Below the pieces are notes generated by a model. The model was not told the origin of the DNA and did not search any database. It saw only the letters and a list, made by a program, of their open reading frames with translations. DNA of 64,000 nucleotides from Ailurus styani (Eukaryota; Chordata; Mammalia; Carnivora; Ailuridae): positions 1,284,154 to 1,348,153 of the forward strand of contig LNAC01000347.1 of NCBI GenBank assembly GCA_002007465.1, written 5' to 3'. Position 1 is the stretch's first letter, and each line of letters begins with the position of its first letter. The translations under genes and the position numbers were made by a program. Below, piece by piece: positions 1 to 11,970 of the stretch.

Positions 1-1757
1 TTGTTTGAAAGATTGGAGAGAACACTGTGTAGACGTGGCTTTAAGGTATGTGTTTGGCTCCACTACTGTTGCAAGGACCAAGGAGGAGGGCACAGATTGA
101 TGACGAAGGAAGCGTCTCACAATGGAAGCTTACAAGACTACTTTAACATGAGATATCACTTAGGTGGGCAAATTACAGCCCCACTGAGTTGCACCAAGGA
201 AGAAAAATGAGAGTCTATCTGATTCCTGGGGTCGGAGGGGAAGGGTTGGGGTATGTGAAGAGTAAATGAGCCATGGAAGTATCAATATACTTGGACAGGA
301 CATAAATTTAAAAAACCAGAATGAACACATAGATAAGCCTTTCTTCCTGGCAATCTTACTGTATCTGGAATAACTATTATTTAACTCTCCTTAATTTCTG
401 TAGGGAAACAGGGTGTATGTTGCTGGTTTGGGCTACTTTTTTCATCTGGTGACCAGCCAAACATCACAAGCTCCACTTCTCTCCTTCACCCAGAATATTG
501 CACATTCTTGTACAAGGTAACCTTGGGGAAATTCATCTACATTTTGGGTGTGAGGCTGATGATTTAAATTTTTTTTTTTTGTAGAACACGCTCTGAGAGG
601 GTGTAATCTGGAGCATCCATGTAAGATTTGGTGATGTACCTGTGTAAGAATTTTGGATCATAAAAGTTTGGTGTTGAAGTGAAGGCAAGGGACAGGGAAG
701 TCACTGGAGAAGGCAGCAGGACAGTGTGTCTTTCACATACAGAGGAGAATTCAGTAGAGCAATTAAAGTTCCAAGGGAATGGAAGCAACCAGGAGGCAAG
801 AGTGCCTGGGATCAGGAGATGAGTAGGGTGAGGAGCCTTTGAGAAGAGGCTCTTGGCCGGGTCAGGTACTCAGGTAGGAGGGGAGGGGACTTGTTCAAAG
901 GTTTTGGTACATGGGGGTAAGGTCATCTGCTAAGAGCAAGAGCTGAGAAGCATGGTGGGAACATGGGGAAAATGTGGACTTCAGAGTCGGTCAGGCCCTG
1001 ATTCAAATCTTGACTCTACTAGAAATTTTTTTTTTACGAGTCAGATCCCTCATTTGTAAAATTTCAGATCTACACTGAAAGTTTGATGTGATCATTAGAG
1101 AGGACTCCTGTGATGCACCTAATAGAACACCTGGAATATAGTAGGAACTCAATAATTGATAGCTACCAATGATTATGATAGTAATAGTATAGTGATACTG
1201 CTCTGATGGACAGTGAGAAGGAGACTGGAATAAGGATTCAGAATGATTGCTGTGCCGTGTTGAAGTGCCAGCTGAGGCTGGGATTAGCACATGTGCCATG
1301 AAATTATCATTAAGATTATGAAGTTTTACCAAGATGCTCTCAGCATCTCCGTGGTATGAGCAAAGACAATATCCAGAATCCTGTGGACGTAGTGCATTTC
1401 AAGGAGAAGAACAAAAGTAGGAGGGAGTAAAGGTACTCGTGTCCACTTTCCTCGCGTGTTCTAATGCACTAGGCACAGGTGTCCAGTCTCCTGGGAAGGG
1501 GTGAACCTAGAGAGAGGCTGGGAGAAGAGACTGGGGTCTTGGCAGTCTGCATCTGCTGAGATTCAGGAGTGGGTCACGGAGGGTAAAGGAGAGGGAAGGC
1601 CGAGGGATGGGCATGCTGGACAAGGAGAAAGCTCACAGGCCTCATCTCCACTCTCCTTACCTATTCATGACCTTCATTTTCTATTTCTCAGTGAGAAAAA
1701 GTGGGATATTTGAAACACAGAATGTGGCTGATTTTCACTCTTTGTCTTGCATTTAAG
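1..1757 (+). other. PKHD1: Intron, 3' part (no exon seen)
   Basis: This stretch ends in the acceptor tttgtcttgcatttaag just before the first exon. It holds a probable antisense MIR relic at about 965-1165 and otherwise unremarkable sequence. The open frames here are short and match no protein I recognise. The preceding PKHD1 exon is not visible and must lie left of position 1. Confidence 0.85.
965..1165 (-). repeat. MIR-like relic, antisense
   Basis: Pieces ttcaaatcttgactctact, ccctcatttgtaaaat and gaacacctggaatatagtag resemble the reverse of MIR. A poly(T) tract interrupts it. Confidence 0.55.
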
Positions 1758-1863
1758 GTCTGGTCTCTTAATATACCCTCAGTTTCTGCCACTTTGGGAT
1801 AATGGCAGGGGCCCCACCCTGTTCCAGAACTTCACAGTTTGGGGAAGTGCAGGTGGTGCCCAG
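1758..1863 (+). CDS. PKHD1: PKHD1 internal exon (PbH1 beta-helix region)
   Basis: This 106-nt exon starts with the last base of a split codon, followed by 35 full codons, and ends at a codon boundary. The acceptor is atttaag and the donor GTAAGC. The translation includes [21 protein letters not shown] and GSAGGAQ, which fits the beta-helix (PbH1) portion between the two G8 domains of fibrocystin. The pattern of short strands with a buried aromatic residue and glycine-rich turns is typical of parallel beta-helix coils. NFT is a potential N-glycosylation site, as expected for an extracellular domain. It joins in phase 0 to the exon at 6369. Nothing looks damaged. The start was chosen because the frame and acceptor agree and because the residues just after it match remembered fibrocystin. 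Confidence 0.93.
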
Positions 1864-2099
1864 GTAAGCTGTGTTAGTTTTTTGTTAAATTGTCATTTGT
1901 TTTCGAACAGTAGTTTATTATGTGTCTCTATTTAAAGGGGGATGGTTTGGGAGCCATTGCAATATTATCACAGTGTTAAGGAGCAAACAATATCATAGGT
2001 GTATGGAAAAATTGTTGAATGAACACATTCCTACTCAGGAAGCCAGGGTCAGTTTGGTTCCTCTCTGGTGACTTTTCAGCAGCTCTAATGGAAACAACA

Positions 2100-2290
2100 G
2101 AATCATAGAGATGTACAAGAAGGAGGAATCATAGGGGTCATCCATTCTTCACCTCCCATGCCTATTTAGAGATAAGCAATGAAGGCTCAGAAAGTAAAAG
2201 GATTTGCCAAAGGTCACACAGTTAGTTAGTAAGTAACACAGCCTGGTGTAGAGTCCAGACTCCAAATGTTGTGCATTTGATATCTTAATA
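2100..2290 (+). repeat. MIR-like relic, sense
   Basis: The core ggatttgccaaaggtcacac followed by agttagttagtaagtaacac resembles the conserved MIR core. Confidence 0.6.
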
Positions 2291-2730
2291 TCCTGAATAA
2301 TGCATGCTTCAGTCTTAAGAAAAAAAATGCTTTTCCTCATTGAAACACAAAACTTCTAGCTCAAGATGGCATTCTTACCTTTATCAACGAGCCACATTTT
2401 CTTCTATTTTCTTCAAAAAGGAAAAAGTTCATGTTCAGTCATTCACTTTTCATTACCATAATTTCTTATAAGGAAGCTTTGCGTGCTCACTATTAACAGC
2501 AACATACAAAATTATCCAGGGTCACTCTTTGGTGCTACACAGAGAAAATTACATACACTTGGTCTCTGCCACTTAGCAATCTGGAGACTAAGATACGTAG
2601 ATGATGAAATATGTTTAAGGGCATTCAGGAAGTAGAATAAAAACATATAATTAAGTTACATTAAGAACGTTAGACATTTATTTTGCATATCCAACAAGAA
2701 GAAGACAATTGTGGATAGGGAAAGCCAAAA

Positions 2731-2772
2731 AATATAATTAGGGTAATATAATTAGGGTAATATAATTAGGGT
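2731..2772 (+). repeat. 14-bp tandem repeat, three copies
   Basis: aatataattagggt occurs three times in a row without a mismatch. Confidence 0.95.
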
Positions 2773-3194
2773 AACTAACAGGAAGAATCCCAATTTTTTA
2801 AGTGTTTTGTTCTTATGCAACTTTATAAAGTACTTTGTTGTCCATAAACATTATGAATAAAGGAGTGACAAATCCAGCAGAAACATTGTTTGAGTCCTGT
2901 CTTATGCAGGACTTCTGTCTTAGGCAGAAGCAATTCATGCCTTACAGAGACTCTGTCTCCACGCTCTTGAATAGCCTTTTTCTAAAGGAAATAACCTCAT
3001 AAAATGAAAATATTAGATGGTCATTAGAGTCAACTTTCTCAAGTTTGCAGTCAGAAGTGCCAACCCCATGAAAGAAAACACAGATCCTTAAAAATGAAAC
3101 TCTTTTATACTCAAATTTAATTAAGCAAAAAGTTCAAATAATGAGAATGCTTTTGGAACTTTGGTGAAAAGAATAAGGGAGAGTAATTAACATG

Positions 3195-4400
3195 ATAGCA
3201 GGGAATTTAAAAAGTAACTCCCTCCAAAACAATGCTGAAAAAGAATAAAGAGAGATTTATACTTCCTTATTTTAAAAATTATTACAAGCCAATAGTAATC
3301 AAGACAGTGTGGTATAGGGACAAGGATAGAAATATAGATCAATGTGATAGAATTCAGAGTCCAGAAATGCACACAACTGATTTTTGACAAGGATGCCAAG
3401 ACCATTCAGTGGGGGAAGTAATAGTCTTTTCAACATACGGTGCTGGAATAACTGGATAGCCACGTACAAAAGAATGAAGTTGGATCCTTACCTCACACTA
3501 TTTATAAAAATTGACTCAATAATGGATCAAAAACCTAAACATTAGAAAAAAACTATAACACTGTTAGAAGAAAACAGATGGGTAAATCTTCATGACCTTG
3601 GATTTAGCTAAAGATTCTTAGGTATGACACCAAAAGTATAAGCAAAAGAAAAAAACTAGATCAATTGGACTTTGTCAAAATGGAAAATTTCAGTGTTTCA
3701 AAGGGTCTCATCAGGAAAGTGAAAATACAACCTATCCAATGGGATGTAATATTTGCAAATGATATACCTGATAAGGGAATTGTATCTAGAATATGGAAAG
3801 AACTCTTACAGCTCAACAATAAAAAGGCAACCCAATTTAAAAAATGAGCAAAGGATCTTAATAGACACTTTTCCAAAGAAGATACACAAATGACCAAAAG
3901 CATATAGAAAGATGTTCAACATAATTAGCTATTAGAGAAATACAAATCAAAACCACACTGAGCTACCACTTCACACCCACTAGATGGCTAGAATCAAAAT
4001 GATAGCAAATGTTGATGAAGATGTGGAGAAATTAGAACTCTCACACACTGTTGATGGGAATTTAAAATGGTCTAGATGCTTCAGAGAACAGTCTGGCAGT
4101 TCCTCACATGGTTACACATAAAGATACCATATGATCTATCAGCTCTACTCCTAGGTATATACCCAAGAGAAATAAAACATAGATCCACAGAGAAGCTTAT
4201 ACTCAAATGTATATAGCAGTGTTATTAGTAAAAGCCAAAAGGTGGAAACCACCCAGATAACTCACCATTGGACAAATGGATAAATGTAGTATGGTATATC
4301 AATACAGTGGACTGTTACTTAGCCATAAAAAGAAATGAAGTCCTGAGACATGCTACACCACGAATGAACCCTGGAAACATTATGTTCAGTGAAAGGAGTC
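3195..4400 (+). mobile_element. Old L1 fragment, sense (end of ORF2)
   Basis: Typical mammalian L1 ORF2 C-terminal DNA, including cagtgtggtatagggacaa, ttggactttgtcaaaatgg and gccataaaaagaaatgaag. Scattered stops and indels show it is a dead 5'-truncated copy of an old L1M-type family. Small open frames inside it (for example 3665-3847) are remnants of ORF2. Confidence 0.9.
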
Positions 4401-5171
4401 AAGTTCTTTCCTTGTGATATTGGGCCAATCCCACATTTTTCTTACTTCATTTGTACAGTGGAAAGAGTAATAATTCTTAAAGGATAAGTTTGTTTTGAGA
4501 GTTAAGTGCCTGCATGCAAAGGGCCGGGAGGAGTGCCTGGATGTTTGTGGAGTAGGTAGTGATAGATCAATGATGACAGTAATGTCTCTGGAAATTTTAA
4601 CATTGAGAAATGCCTTCTGAATCCATCAAAAATGCATTGTGTTTCAATTTCATAAACCTTCATTAGTATATATATTGATTTTATTCTGGTCATTAGGCAT
4701 AAGCATTGTGTATGTAGATACTTGATCAGAAGATTCCATTGGGTAAAATTCCTATTGTGTCTAAACATAAATTTACATTTATTTGATGATATTGATAGCT
4801 TGATAGCTAACATTTTGGGAAATTTTGTCATTCAATCATCTTAATAAGCTTGAGGGAGCTGCACCATTATTACACTGTTTTTTGAAGGTAAGAAAACTTT
4901 CTGGGTAAGTGTTAAAATACTTGATAAAGTCATATAGCTCAGAATTGCTGGATTCCAACTCAGATATCTGGCCCTTGTGCATCCATGTTAATAAGAGTTG
5001 AGAACACTCTCGCCTCACCATGTTTCCTGAATGCAAAGCGATTCTTTTAGAAAAGTGAGAGAGATGAGAGCACATTATGAAAGTATTCACACCACAAATA
5101 GGTGAGTTTTGCTGTTATGTGTTGGTTTTCTTTTAAGATCACCAGCTTTTCTAGCTGATGCTGGGTGTTAG

Positions 5172-5322
5172 TTTTTTTTTTTTTTTTAAGATTTTATTTG
5201 TTTATCTGACAGAGAGAGATCACAAGTAGGCAGAGAGACAGGCAGAGAGAGAGAGGGGGAAGCAGGCTCCCCACTGAGCAGGGAGCCCAATGCGGGGCTT
5301 GATCCCAGGACCCTGAGATCAT
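5172..5322 (-). repeat. CAN-SINE, antisense, head missing
   Basis: Poly(T), then aagattttattt, the GA-rich middle and the block ending ccctgagatcat, which is the CAN-SINE body read backwards. The tRNA-like head (ggtgcccc end) is absent, so this copy is 5'-truncated. Confidence 0.93.
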
Positions 5323-5582
5323 TAGTTGTTTTTAATTATGAGTATATTTGTCAGAACTTGGGCTGAGGCCTGTAACTAGGTCACAACTGTTGTCAAGTTA
5401 ACAGTTCAGATCATACCTATTTTGTTTAAGTAAACCTTTGTGTCTTCAAAGATCTATCATTTTATAAGAGCTGTTAGTGCATACATAATGGGATATGCTA
5501 GCTGTTTGATTCTTGAAAATTCAAACACAAAGACTGATTGATGGGTAGAAGCATGATACTGTAATAAATCAAGGCTACCGAA

Positions 5583-5608
5583 AATCAATCAATCAATCAA
5601 TCAATCAA
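5583..5608 (+). repeat. AATC microsatellite
   Basis: About six and a half units of aatc. Confidence 0.95.
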
Positions 5609-6368
5609 GTCTGCCTTGGCCTTACTTAATAGGAAACTTCTACTTGAAGATATGAATGTGAATATGACCCTATTTAATAAATAAAGGAATGTGTTAGGTT
5701 AATTGCTAGTCCAGACCTCTACCCTTATTTTAAAGATGGTTGAACTGAAGTCTAGGAAAAGAAATGTCTTACCCAAGATCATGTAGTTAGTTCATATCAG
5801 TGCTAGCTCAAAACCAATAGCTTTGTCCCCCAAACCAGAGGGATTCTTTCAACTCTAACAAGCTAATTTTGCTAATACTCAATCCCTATTTGGGCCCATT
5901 AACCCAAGTTGTTGTGAATATATATGCACATAACATATTTTGTGTCTGTAGCCATGCTGAATTACTTATTTCATATTTGCAATTTTCTGATAATAATAGT
6001 TAAGATATACTGAGGAAAATACTAAGTACTGGAGTTCCTGGATGCTCTGTTTTTCCCCATTAATTTTGTGTGATTTGAAAACTGCAAGCTTATTTTAGAT
6101 ATATGAAGATTTCACACTGACTTTTTTAATGTAACAGTTATTATGAGGAGAAATGAAAAGTACAGAGGGGATGTTACCAAACGGGAATACTTAGTGCTGA
6201 CCTTACAGCAACTTTGGAATGTCTGTACGGATATTGATAGACAAAAGCTGCTTAAATATGGTATAGCATGCTTACTTATACTTAATCAATAATTAAAGAA
6301 GTTATAGGAAGTCTGCAAGAAAAACCAAACCTCAAACCTTTGCCATAACATATGCTGTTGTTTTATAG

Positions 6369-6503
6369 ATTTTTAGAAGTAGCAATCTTCACCTGAAAAA
6401 CTTCCAAGTTTATTCATGCAGAGATTTTGGAATTGACATCTTAGAAAGTGATGCAAATACTTCAGTTACTGACAGCTTATTACTTGGCCATTTTGCCCAC
6501 AAG
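6369..6503 (+). CDS. PKHD1: PKHD1 internal exon (PbH1 region, 45 codons)
   Basis: This is a 135-nt exon of exactly 45 codons, phase 0 on both sides. It was not apparent as a long open frame because it has no internal ATG-initiated run. The acceptor is ttttatag and the donor GTAAGT. The translation contains [33 protein letters not shown] and LLLGHFAHK. Alternating hydrophobic residues with N and G/D at turns fit beta-helix coils. NTS is a potential N-glycosylation site. The sequence continues directly from GGAQ of the previous exon and into GSLCMS of the next one, as in remembered human fibrocystin. Because it is symmetric, skipping it would remove 45 residues without a frameshift. Confidence 0.93.
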
Positions 6504-7483
6504 GTAAGTGCCTTAGTATAGTTGTTTTAGGCTGTCCATCAAAACAGAATCATATGTGCTAGGTTCCCTGGTGATCCAGGATATGTAATTTTAATAGCAT
6601 TCTTCAGTGAATCTTGTATTTAATTGGTCAAAGTTGGAAGAGCTTTTTTTTTTTTTTGGTAACCATGGTGAGGTTTATGATAAAATTCAAATATACAAAA
6701 GGTTTCAATGTTATGAGTCCATATAAATCATAAAAGTCATGAGTAGTTTGAGGAATTCTTACTTGGTTGCTATTTAACATAATTTTCATACCAATTCAAT
6801 AATAAACCAAATAATTTTAGGTTAGCTTATTCTAACCTCACAAGGATTATGGAATAACCTAACTCCATATTTTCTCTTTGTGTTATGGTTTGCCAAGTTT
6901 CAACACCAACATTTTGTTTATGGAGTCCTTATTCCATTTAGAGTGCCCCCCAAAGGAGGTAACAAAAATTTACATTAATAATATACTAGGATTTCTTAGA
7001 TGATTCCCTAATATTTACCTAAGTGTGGGTTTCTACATGATAAATACAGACTATAGGTGACTTCTCTGCCACTGCGTGGCCAGGGTAGCAGAATGTAGAC
7101 GAGGCAAAAAAAATTTCCCAGGTGCGGAACTTGAACGACCGGCTTCCCTTAAGGGAGGTCCATGTCCGCCGTTGGTCTTAGTAGGATCTAGATTTTCAGA
7201 CCTATGATGGGTCCCCTAAGTTCTTGTTCTTGAAGGAGTTACATGTATATTCATATCACATTGTCATAACAGAGATGGCAGAGACCTATAGTACTTCTGG
7301 AAACCAAGGAAAGAGCGTTCTCTTTAGTTTGTTCCTCAGTGTTTTGATCAATTGAAGTTTAAATAAACATTGCCCTTTGTACTTCCTTTGGAAGTTATTT
7401 TACAGGTATAAATATTAAGATTAAAAAATTTTCATACTAAGCTTCATTTTTCCATGTCGAATTCTCAAACTTAGTTAAATCTG

Positions 7484-7709
7484 TTTTTTTAAAAAAGATT
7501 TTATTTATTTATTTGACAGAGAGAGAGAGATCATGAGAAGGCAGAGAGGCAGGCAGAGAGAGAGAGAGGAGGTAGCAGGCTCCCTGCTGAGCAGAGAGCC
7601 CAATGCAGGACTGAATCCAGGACTCGATCCAGGACTCGATCCCAGGACCCTGAGATCATGACCTGAGCTGAAGGCAGAGGCTTAACCCACTGAGCCACCC
7701 AGGTGCCCC
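7484..7709 (-). repeat. CAN-SINE, antisense, with target duplication
   Basis: Full antisense CAN-SINE ending gagccacccaggtgcccc. It is flanked by agttaaatctg at 7473-7483 and 7710-7720. Inside, the segment ccaggactcgat is tandemly repeated (about 7617-7645), a small expansion relative to other copies. Confidence 0.95.
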
Positions 7710-8211
7710 AGTTAAATCTGGTTTTGTTTTGTTTTGTTTTGTTTGTTTGTTTTTTAGTTAAATCTGTTTTGAACCATCCTTTTCCAGAGGGAAATACCTG
7801 CCCATTTTTCCTTTTCTCTGAAAGGATTACCACCTTGAGAGATGAATCTTTTTTTTTTTAGATTGCAGAATTTTTAAGAAAGGATGGAACCCAGATTTAG
7901 ATTCTATGATACTGGTAGATCAAAAGCCTTTAAATTCCTCAGGAATAACCCTAGAGAAGATGCCAAAAACAAAATGTCCATCAAGCTGAGTCACTAACTG
8001 TCCTGGTAAATTAATGTCGCAACATCTTAATTGATACTAAATAGACATCGTAACGTCTATTTAGAGAATGACACAAAATAAAATATAAATTATGAAAAAA
8101 GGGTGCTTATCATGAGATAGTAAAACATAATCCCACCCCTGGGGTGTGATTCATCACAAATGCAATGCAGCCAAACAAGGATCTCTCAGTCTTTTAAGAA
8201 AGTGTAGGACA

Positions 8212-8406
8212 GGGGCCCCTGGATGGCTAAGTGGGTTAAGCCTCTGCCTTCGGCTCATGTCATGATCTCAAGCCCTGGGATCCAGCCCTGCATCGGGCTC
8301 CCTGCTCAGCAGGGAGCCTGCTTCCTCCTCTCTCTCTCTGCTGCCTCTTTGCCAACTTGTGGTCTCTCTCTGTCAAATAAATAAATAAAATCTTAAAAAA
8401 AAAAAA
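8212..8406 (+). repeat. CAN-SINE, sense, with target duplication
   Basis: Head ggggcccctggatggct, CT-rich middle, aaataaataaataaaatc and poly(A). Flanks: agaaagtgtaggaca (8197-8211) and agaaggtgtaggaca (8407-8421), one mismatch. Confidence 0.95.
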
Positions 8407-9540
8407 AGAAGGTGTAGGACAAAAGTCCTTGAATAGAAGGTGTTAAATGGTCTGTTCTAGGAGAGATCTAAATCCTGGTTAAGCATCCAAATCATAAAAC
8501 CATGGAACTTTAGAGCTAACTCTTAGCTGAGCGTTGATCTAGTTAGAACTCCTGAATTTACAGGTAAAATGATGGAAGATTTGGGAAGTCAAATGGTAGC
8601 CGAAGATCTATGCCTAGTATTGTGGAGCTAGGACCACGAGCATACCTTCCCACTCCTGGCCAAACACTCTTCCAATTGCACATGGAATATAGCTTTGGCA
8701 ATGAGCATTGCGTACTCCAGTATTTTCTAAAGTGTTTTTCATGGAAGGCTAGTCCCAAGAGGGGGTCTGAGAAAAGCAAGAGTCTTAGGTTAATTACATT
8801 TAGGATATACTGTTGACAATACCTCCATTCCCTGGCATTCACATTGCATATTCATACTTTAAAGGCTCCATGAAGTTCTACGGTTAAAGACAAAAAAGAA
8901 AAACATCTACGAACCTTTATTTAATGCAAGATTGCTCAGATTTATTTGGGAACCACTTTATTGGCACGTGGAACTGTGTCAGTTGTTTAAAAAAAAAAAA
9001 GATGCCAGACCTTCTGTGGTTGTGGAACTCTGATTTTAGCTTCTCTTTCATGCCTGCCATTCCTTTAGGAGTTAAGATTTTCAGAGACTGTGGCCTATCC
9101 ATTCTTCGACCTTCCACCCACACAGAATTGGTAGTGTGCAATTACCAGCGAGTCCTATCCTAAAACAAACACTAGTTTCCCAGAGAACTTTTTATTAAAA
9201 GGAATTTTTCTCCTTTAAGCATATTTGTGTATATGTTGGTACCTCACAGTCAACATTACTTTATATTGAGGTGGGTGGGCTAACTTTCAGGGAGGATGGC
9301 TTTAATACACAAGAAAAACAGCTGCCTTCTCCTATCTCTCTGTACCCTAGTCTGGGTGTATAATTTGTTTATGCCTGTTGTCCTAACATCTAATTTCATT
9401 AGCATCTCTTTTCACTCTCAAAAATGTCCTCATTTGGATGTAAATTATAGTCACCCTACTTTGAGAAGTCTCTGTGGATGGTTGCCTTCTCATTGTTATC
9501 GAAGTTAATTTGAGCAGATGACAATACTTTAACATATATC

Positions 9541-9737
9541 TTTTTTTTTAAAGATTTTATTTATTTATTTCACAGAGGGAGAGAGATCACAAGTAGGCAG
9601 AGAGGCAGGCAGAGAGAGAGGAGGAAGCAGGCTCCCCACTGAGCAGAGAGCCCGATGTGGGCCTCGATCCCAGGACCCTGGGATCATGACCTAAGCCAAA
9701 GGCAGAAGCTTCAACCCACTGAGCCACCCAGGTGCCC
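9541..9737 (-). repeat. CAN-SINE, antisense, with target duplication
   Basis: Poly(T), GA-rich middle, and head end gagccacccaggtgccc. Perfect 16-bp flanks tactttaacatatatc at 9525-9540 and 9738-9753. Confidence 0.96.
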
Positions 9738-10139
9738 TACTTTAACATATATCTTATTCAGACAGATGCTGATGGATGGCTTCATCCTTCCTACTATTTC
9801 TTGGGGGGTGGGGAGGTTAGTTCCTATTTTCACTTGTGGATTTATCTTCCTTAATTTAGACTTTTCATCCTTTTGTTTCTCTAAGTTCTGTTGTAGGGCC
9901 CTTTCTCATCTCAATGTACTTGCTCGCCCTGGGTGAAATCTCATTTTCTCTAGTGGTTTCAATTACCATCCCCATGCTGATGTCTCCCATATATTTGCAT
10001 TTATTTCTACCGTCTTACTTTGTGCTCCCAGTTGGCAACCAGTTTTCTTTCTTTCTTTTCTACCTTTCAAACCTGATTTGTCTTGCATTGAATAGTATCT
10101 TTTTTGTATTTACTTATTTGAAAGTTACTCATTTTCTTA

Positions 10140-10306
10140 CTGGGGCGCCTGGGTGGCTCAGGGGGTTAAAGCCCCTGCCTTCGCCTCGGGGTGCTGGGAT
10201 TGAGCCCCTGTTCGGCTCAGAGCCTGCTTCCTCGTCTCTCTGCCTGCCTCTCTGCCTACTTGTGATCTCTCTCTTTGTCAAATAGATAAATAAAAATCTT
10301 TAAAAA
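10140..10306 (+). repeat. CAN-SINE, sense, with 19-bp target duplication
   Basis: Head ggggcgcctgggtggctc, somewhat shortened middle, A-rich tail. Perfect flanks aaagttactcattttctta at 10121-10139 and 10307-10325. Confidence 0.96.
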
Positions 10307-10479
10307 AAAGTTACTCATTTTCTTATAATTATTCTAGTTATTAGACTGAAATTTTCAAGATGCCCTCTCATCTTAATGAAGTCTAAATTACAACAGCACT
10401 ATTAAACGTTACCTGAGTAATGCAAGGACCTTAAACTCCTTTAACTTCTGTCTTCCTTCCCATTTGTATGTTACTTTTC

Positions 10480-11165
10480 TCTTGTATCTGTTCCACTTCT
10501 CAAAAGAAATATTTCATGGAAATATAACATTTGTAGAGAAGAGTGCACCAATCACAAGTGAAGAGCTCAATAGATTTTTTAAAGTAAAAACCATGTACAT
10601 ACCACTCAGATCAAGAAATAGAACATCACCTGTTCCTTTGAAATCCCTTCACAGGCCCTTTCACCCAACCCCTCTTCTAGCCCCCCAGCCAAAGGGGAAA
10701 CCATTACTTAGACTTCTAGAGACCTAGATTAATTTGAACTCTGTTTTTGGACCTTATATAAATGGAATCATAGAGTAGTAATTCTTTTGTGCCTGACTTC
10801 TTTGCATAACATTATGTCTGTGAGATTCATATATGTTTTTATATTTTGTATATGTTACAATAATTTGTTTTTCCAATCACTATATAGTATTTCACTTCAT
10901 GACTATATCACAGTTTTTTAAAGGCATGTTGTTATTGATGGACATTTGATTATTTTTAGTTTTGGGCTACTACCAATAATGATGTCATGAACATTCTTCC
11001 ATTTGTCTCTTGGTGTTCATATGCATGTACTTCTGTTGAATATATGCCACATTATAAAATTTCTGGCTCAGAGGGTATCCTCTCAGCTTTAATGAATAAT
11101 GCCAGACAACAATTCCAAGTGTTTACACTTGCACTGGCAGTTTTGGAGAAGGGTTTCATAGCTGT
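10480..11165 (-). mobile_element. Old L1 3' fragment, antisense
   Basis: Reads as the reverse of an old L1 3' end, for example atggaatcatagagtagta, ttgatggacatttgattatt and ttgggctactaccaataatg. Diverged, no intact frame. Confidence 0.75.
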
Positions 11166-11440
11166 ACTCTGAAATTTCTCTTGACCAACATCCTAGAGTT
11201 TTCCTGCATGTCTCCCTAGTATTGGGCTCTTGTTCCTGATTCCCACATTTTCCTCTCTGATTTAGTTCCTCATTTTATTAGAAGGTAGCCTATAGTAACC
11301 TTCTTTACCAAGTGGGAGGTCTGTGGAAGGTAAATATTTTGAGCTACCAATGGAGATGCCCTATTTATAGGTTGTCGGTTATGAAATAGCAGGTTGGAGT
11401 TCATTTTGCCTCAATACTTTGATTTTTGTTTTTGTTGTTG

Positions 11441-11618
11441 TTTTTTAAGTATTTTATTTATTTATTTGATGGGGGGGGAGGAGTGGCAGGCAGAGGGGGA
11501 AGGAGAAGCAGGCTCCCCACTGAGCAGAGAACCCTACTTGGGACTCCATCCCAGGACCCTGGGATCATGACCTGAGCTGAAGACAGAACCTTAACTGATT
11601 GAACCACCCAGGCACCCC
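11441..11618 (-). repeat. Older CAN-SINE, antisense
   Basis: ttaagtattttatttatttattt, a diverged G-rich middle, and head end gaaccacccaggcacccc. Target duplications are no longer clear, suggesting greater age than the other copies. Confidence 0.88.
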
Positions 11619-11920
11619 CTACCCCTTGCCTTGACAGTTTGAAGGCAATGCTCCATTGTCTTCTAGCTTCTAGCACTGAGGTTGAATAGTTTAAGATGCT
11701 CTGATTCTAGGTCTGTTATTTAACTTTTAGGTTTTCTTCTTTGGAACTTTTTAGCATTTTACCCCTGGTATTTTGCAGTTTCAGAATGATGTCCCTCGTG
11801 TAGCTTTTTGCACTTACAACTGCATCAGGCACCGGATGGTCTTTGCAGTTTAGAAAACCTATCTTTCCCTTTTGAGATGTTATCTTCAGTCATTTCTTTG
11901 ATAACTCTCTCATCTTTCTT

Positions 11921-11936
11921 CCTTTCGTTCTTTCTT

Positions 11937-11967
<31 letters not shown>

Positions 11968-11970
11968 CTT
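11921..11970 (+). repeat. CTTT microsatellite
   Basis: An irregular run of ctttctttcttt with ctctct interruptions, directly left of the 120-bp duplication. Confidence 0.9.

Larger units (their letters stand above)
1864..6368 (+). other. PKHD1: Intron 1758/6369 exons (4.5 kb)
   Basis: GTAAGC donor, ttttatag acceptor. Contents: a MIR-like relic (about 2100-2290), a three-copy 14-bp tandem repeat (2731-2772), a long sense L1 fragment (about 3195-4400), a head-truncated antisense CAN-SINE (5172-5322), an AATC microsatellite (5583-5608) and a weak MIR-like stretch near 5700-5825. About 4400-5170 and 5830-6360 show nothing I can name. Confidence 0.9.

Noticed and set aside
1..1757. Search for the preceding PKHD1 exon, including the 69-codon frame at 1-210
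   Set aside because: The translation does not resemble fibrocystin, and the GT after it does not fit the phase needed at 1758.
3665..3847. Possible small protein at 3665-3847
   Set aside because: It is a remnant of L1 ORF2.
5583..5608. CRISPR-like or other spaced repeat arrays
   Set aside because: All arrays seen are simple microsatellites or short tandem copies without unique spacers, in a mammalian genome.
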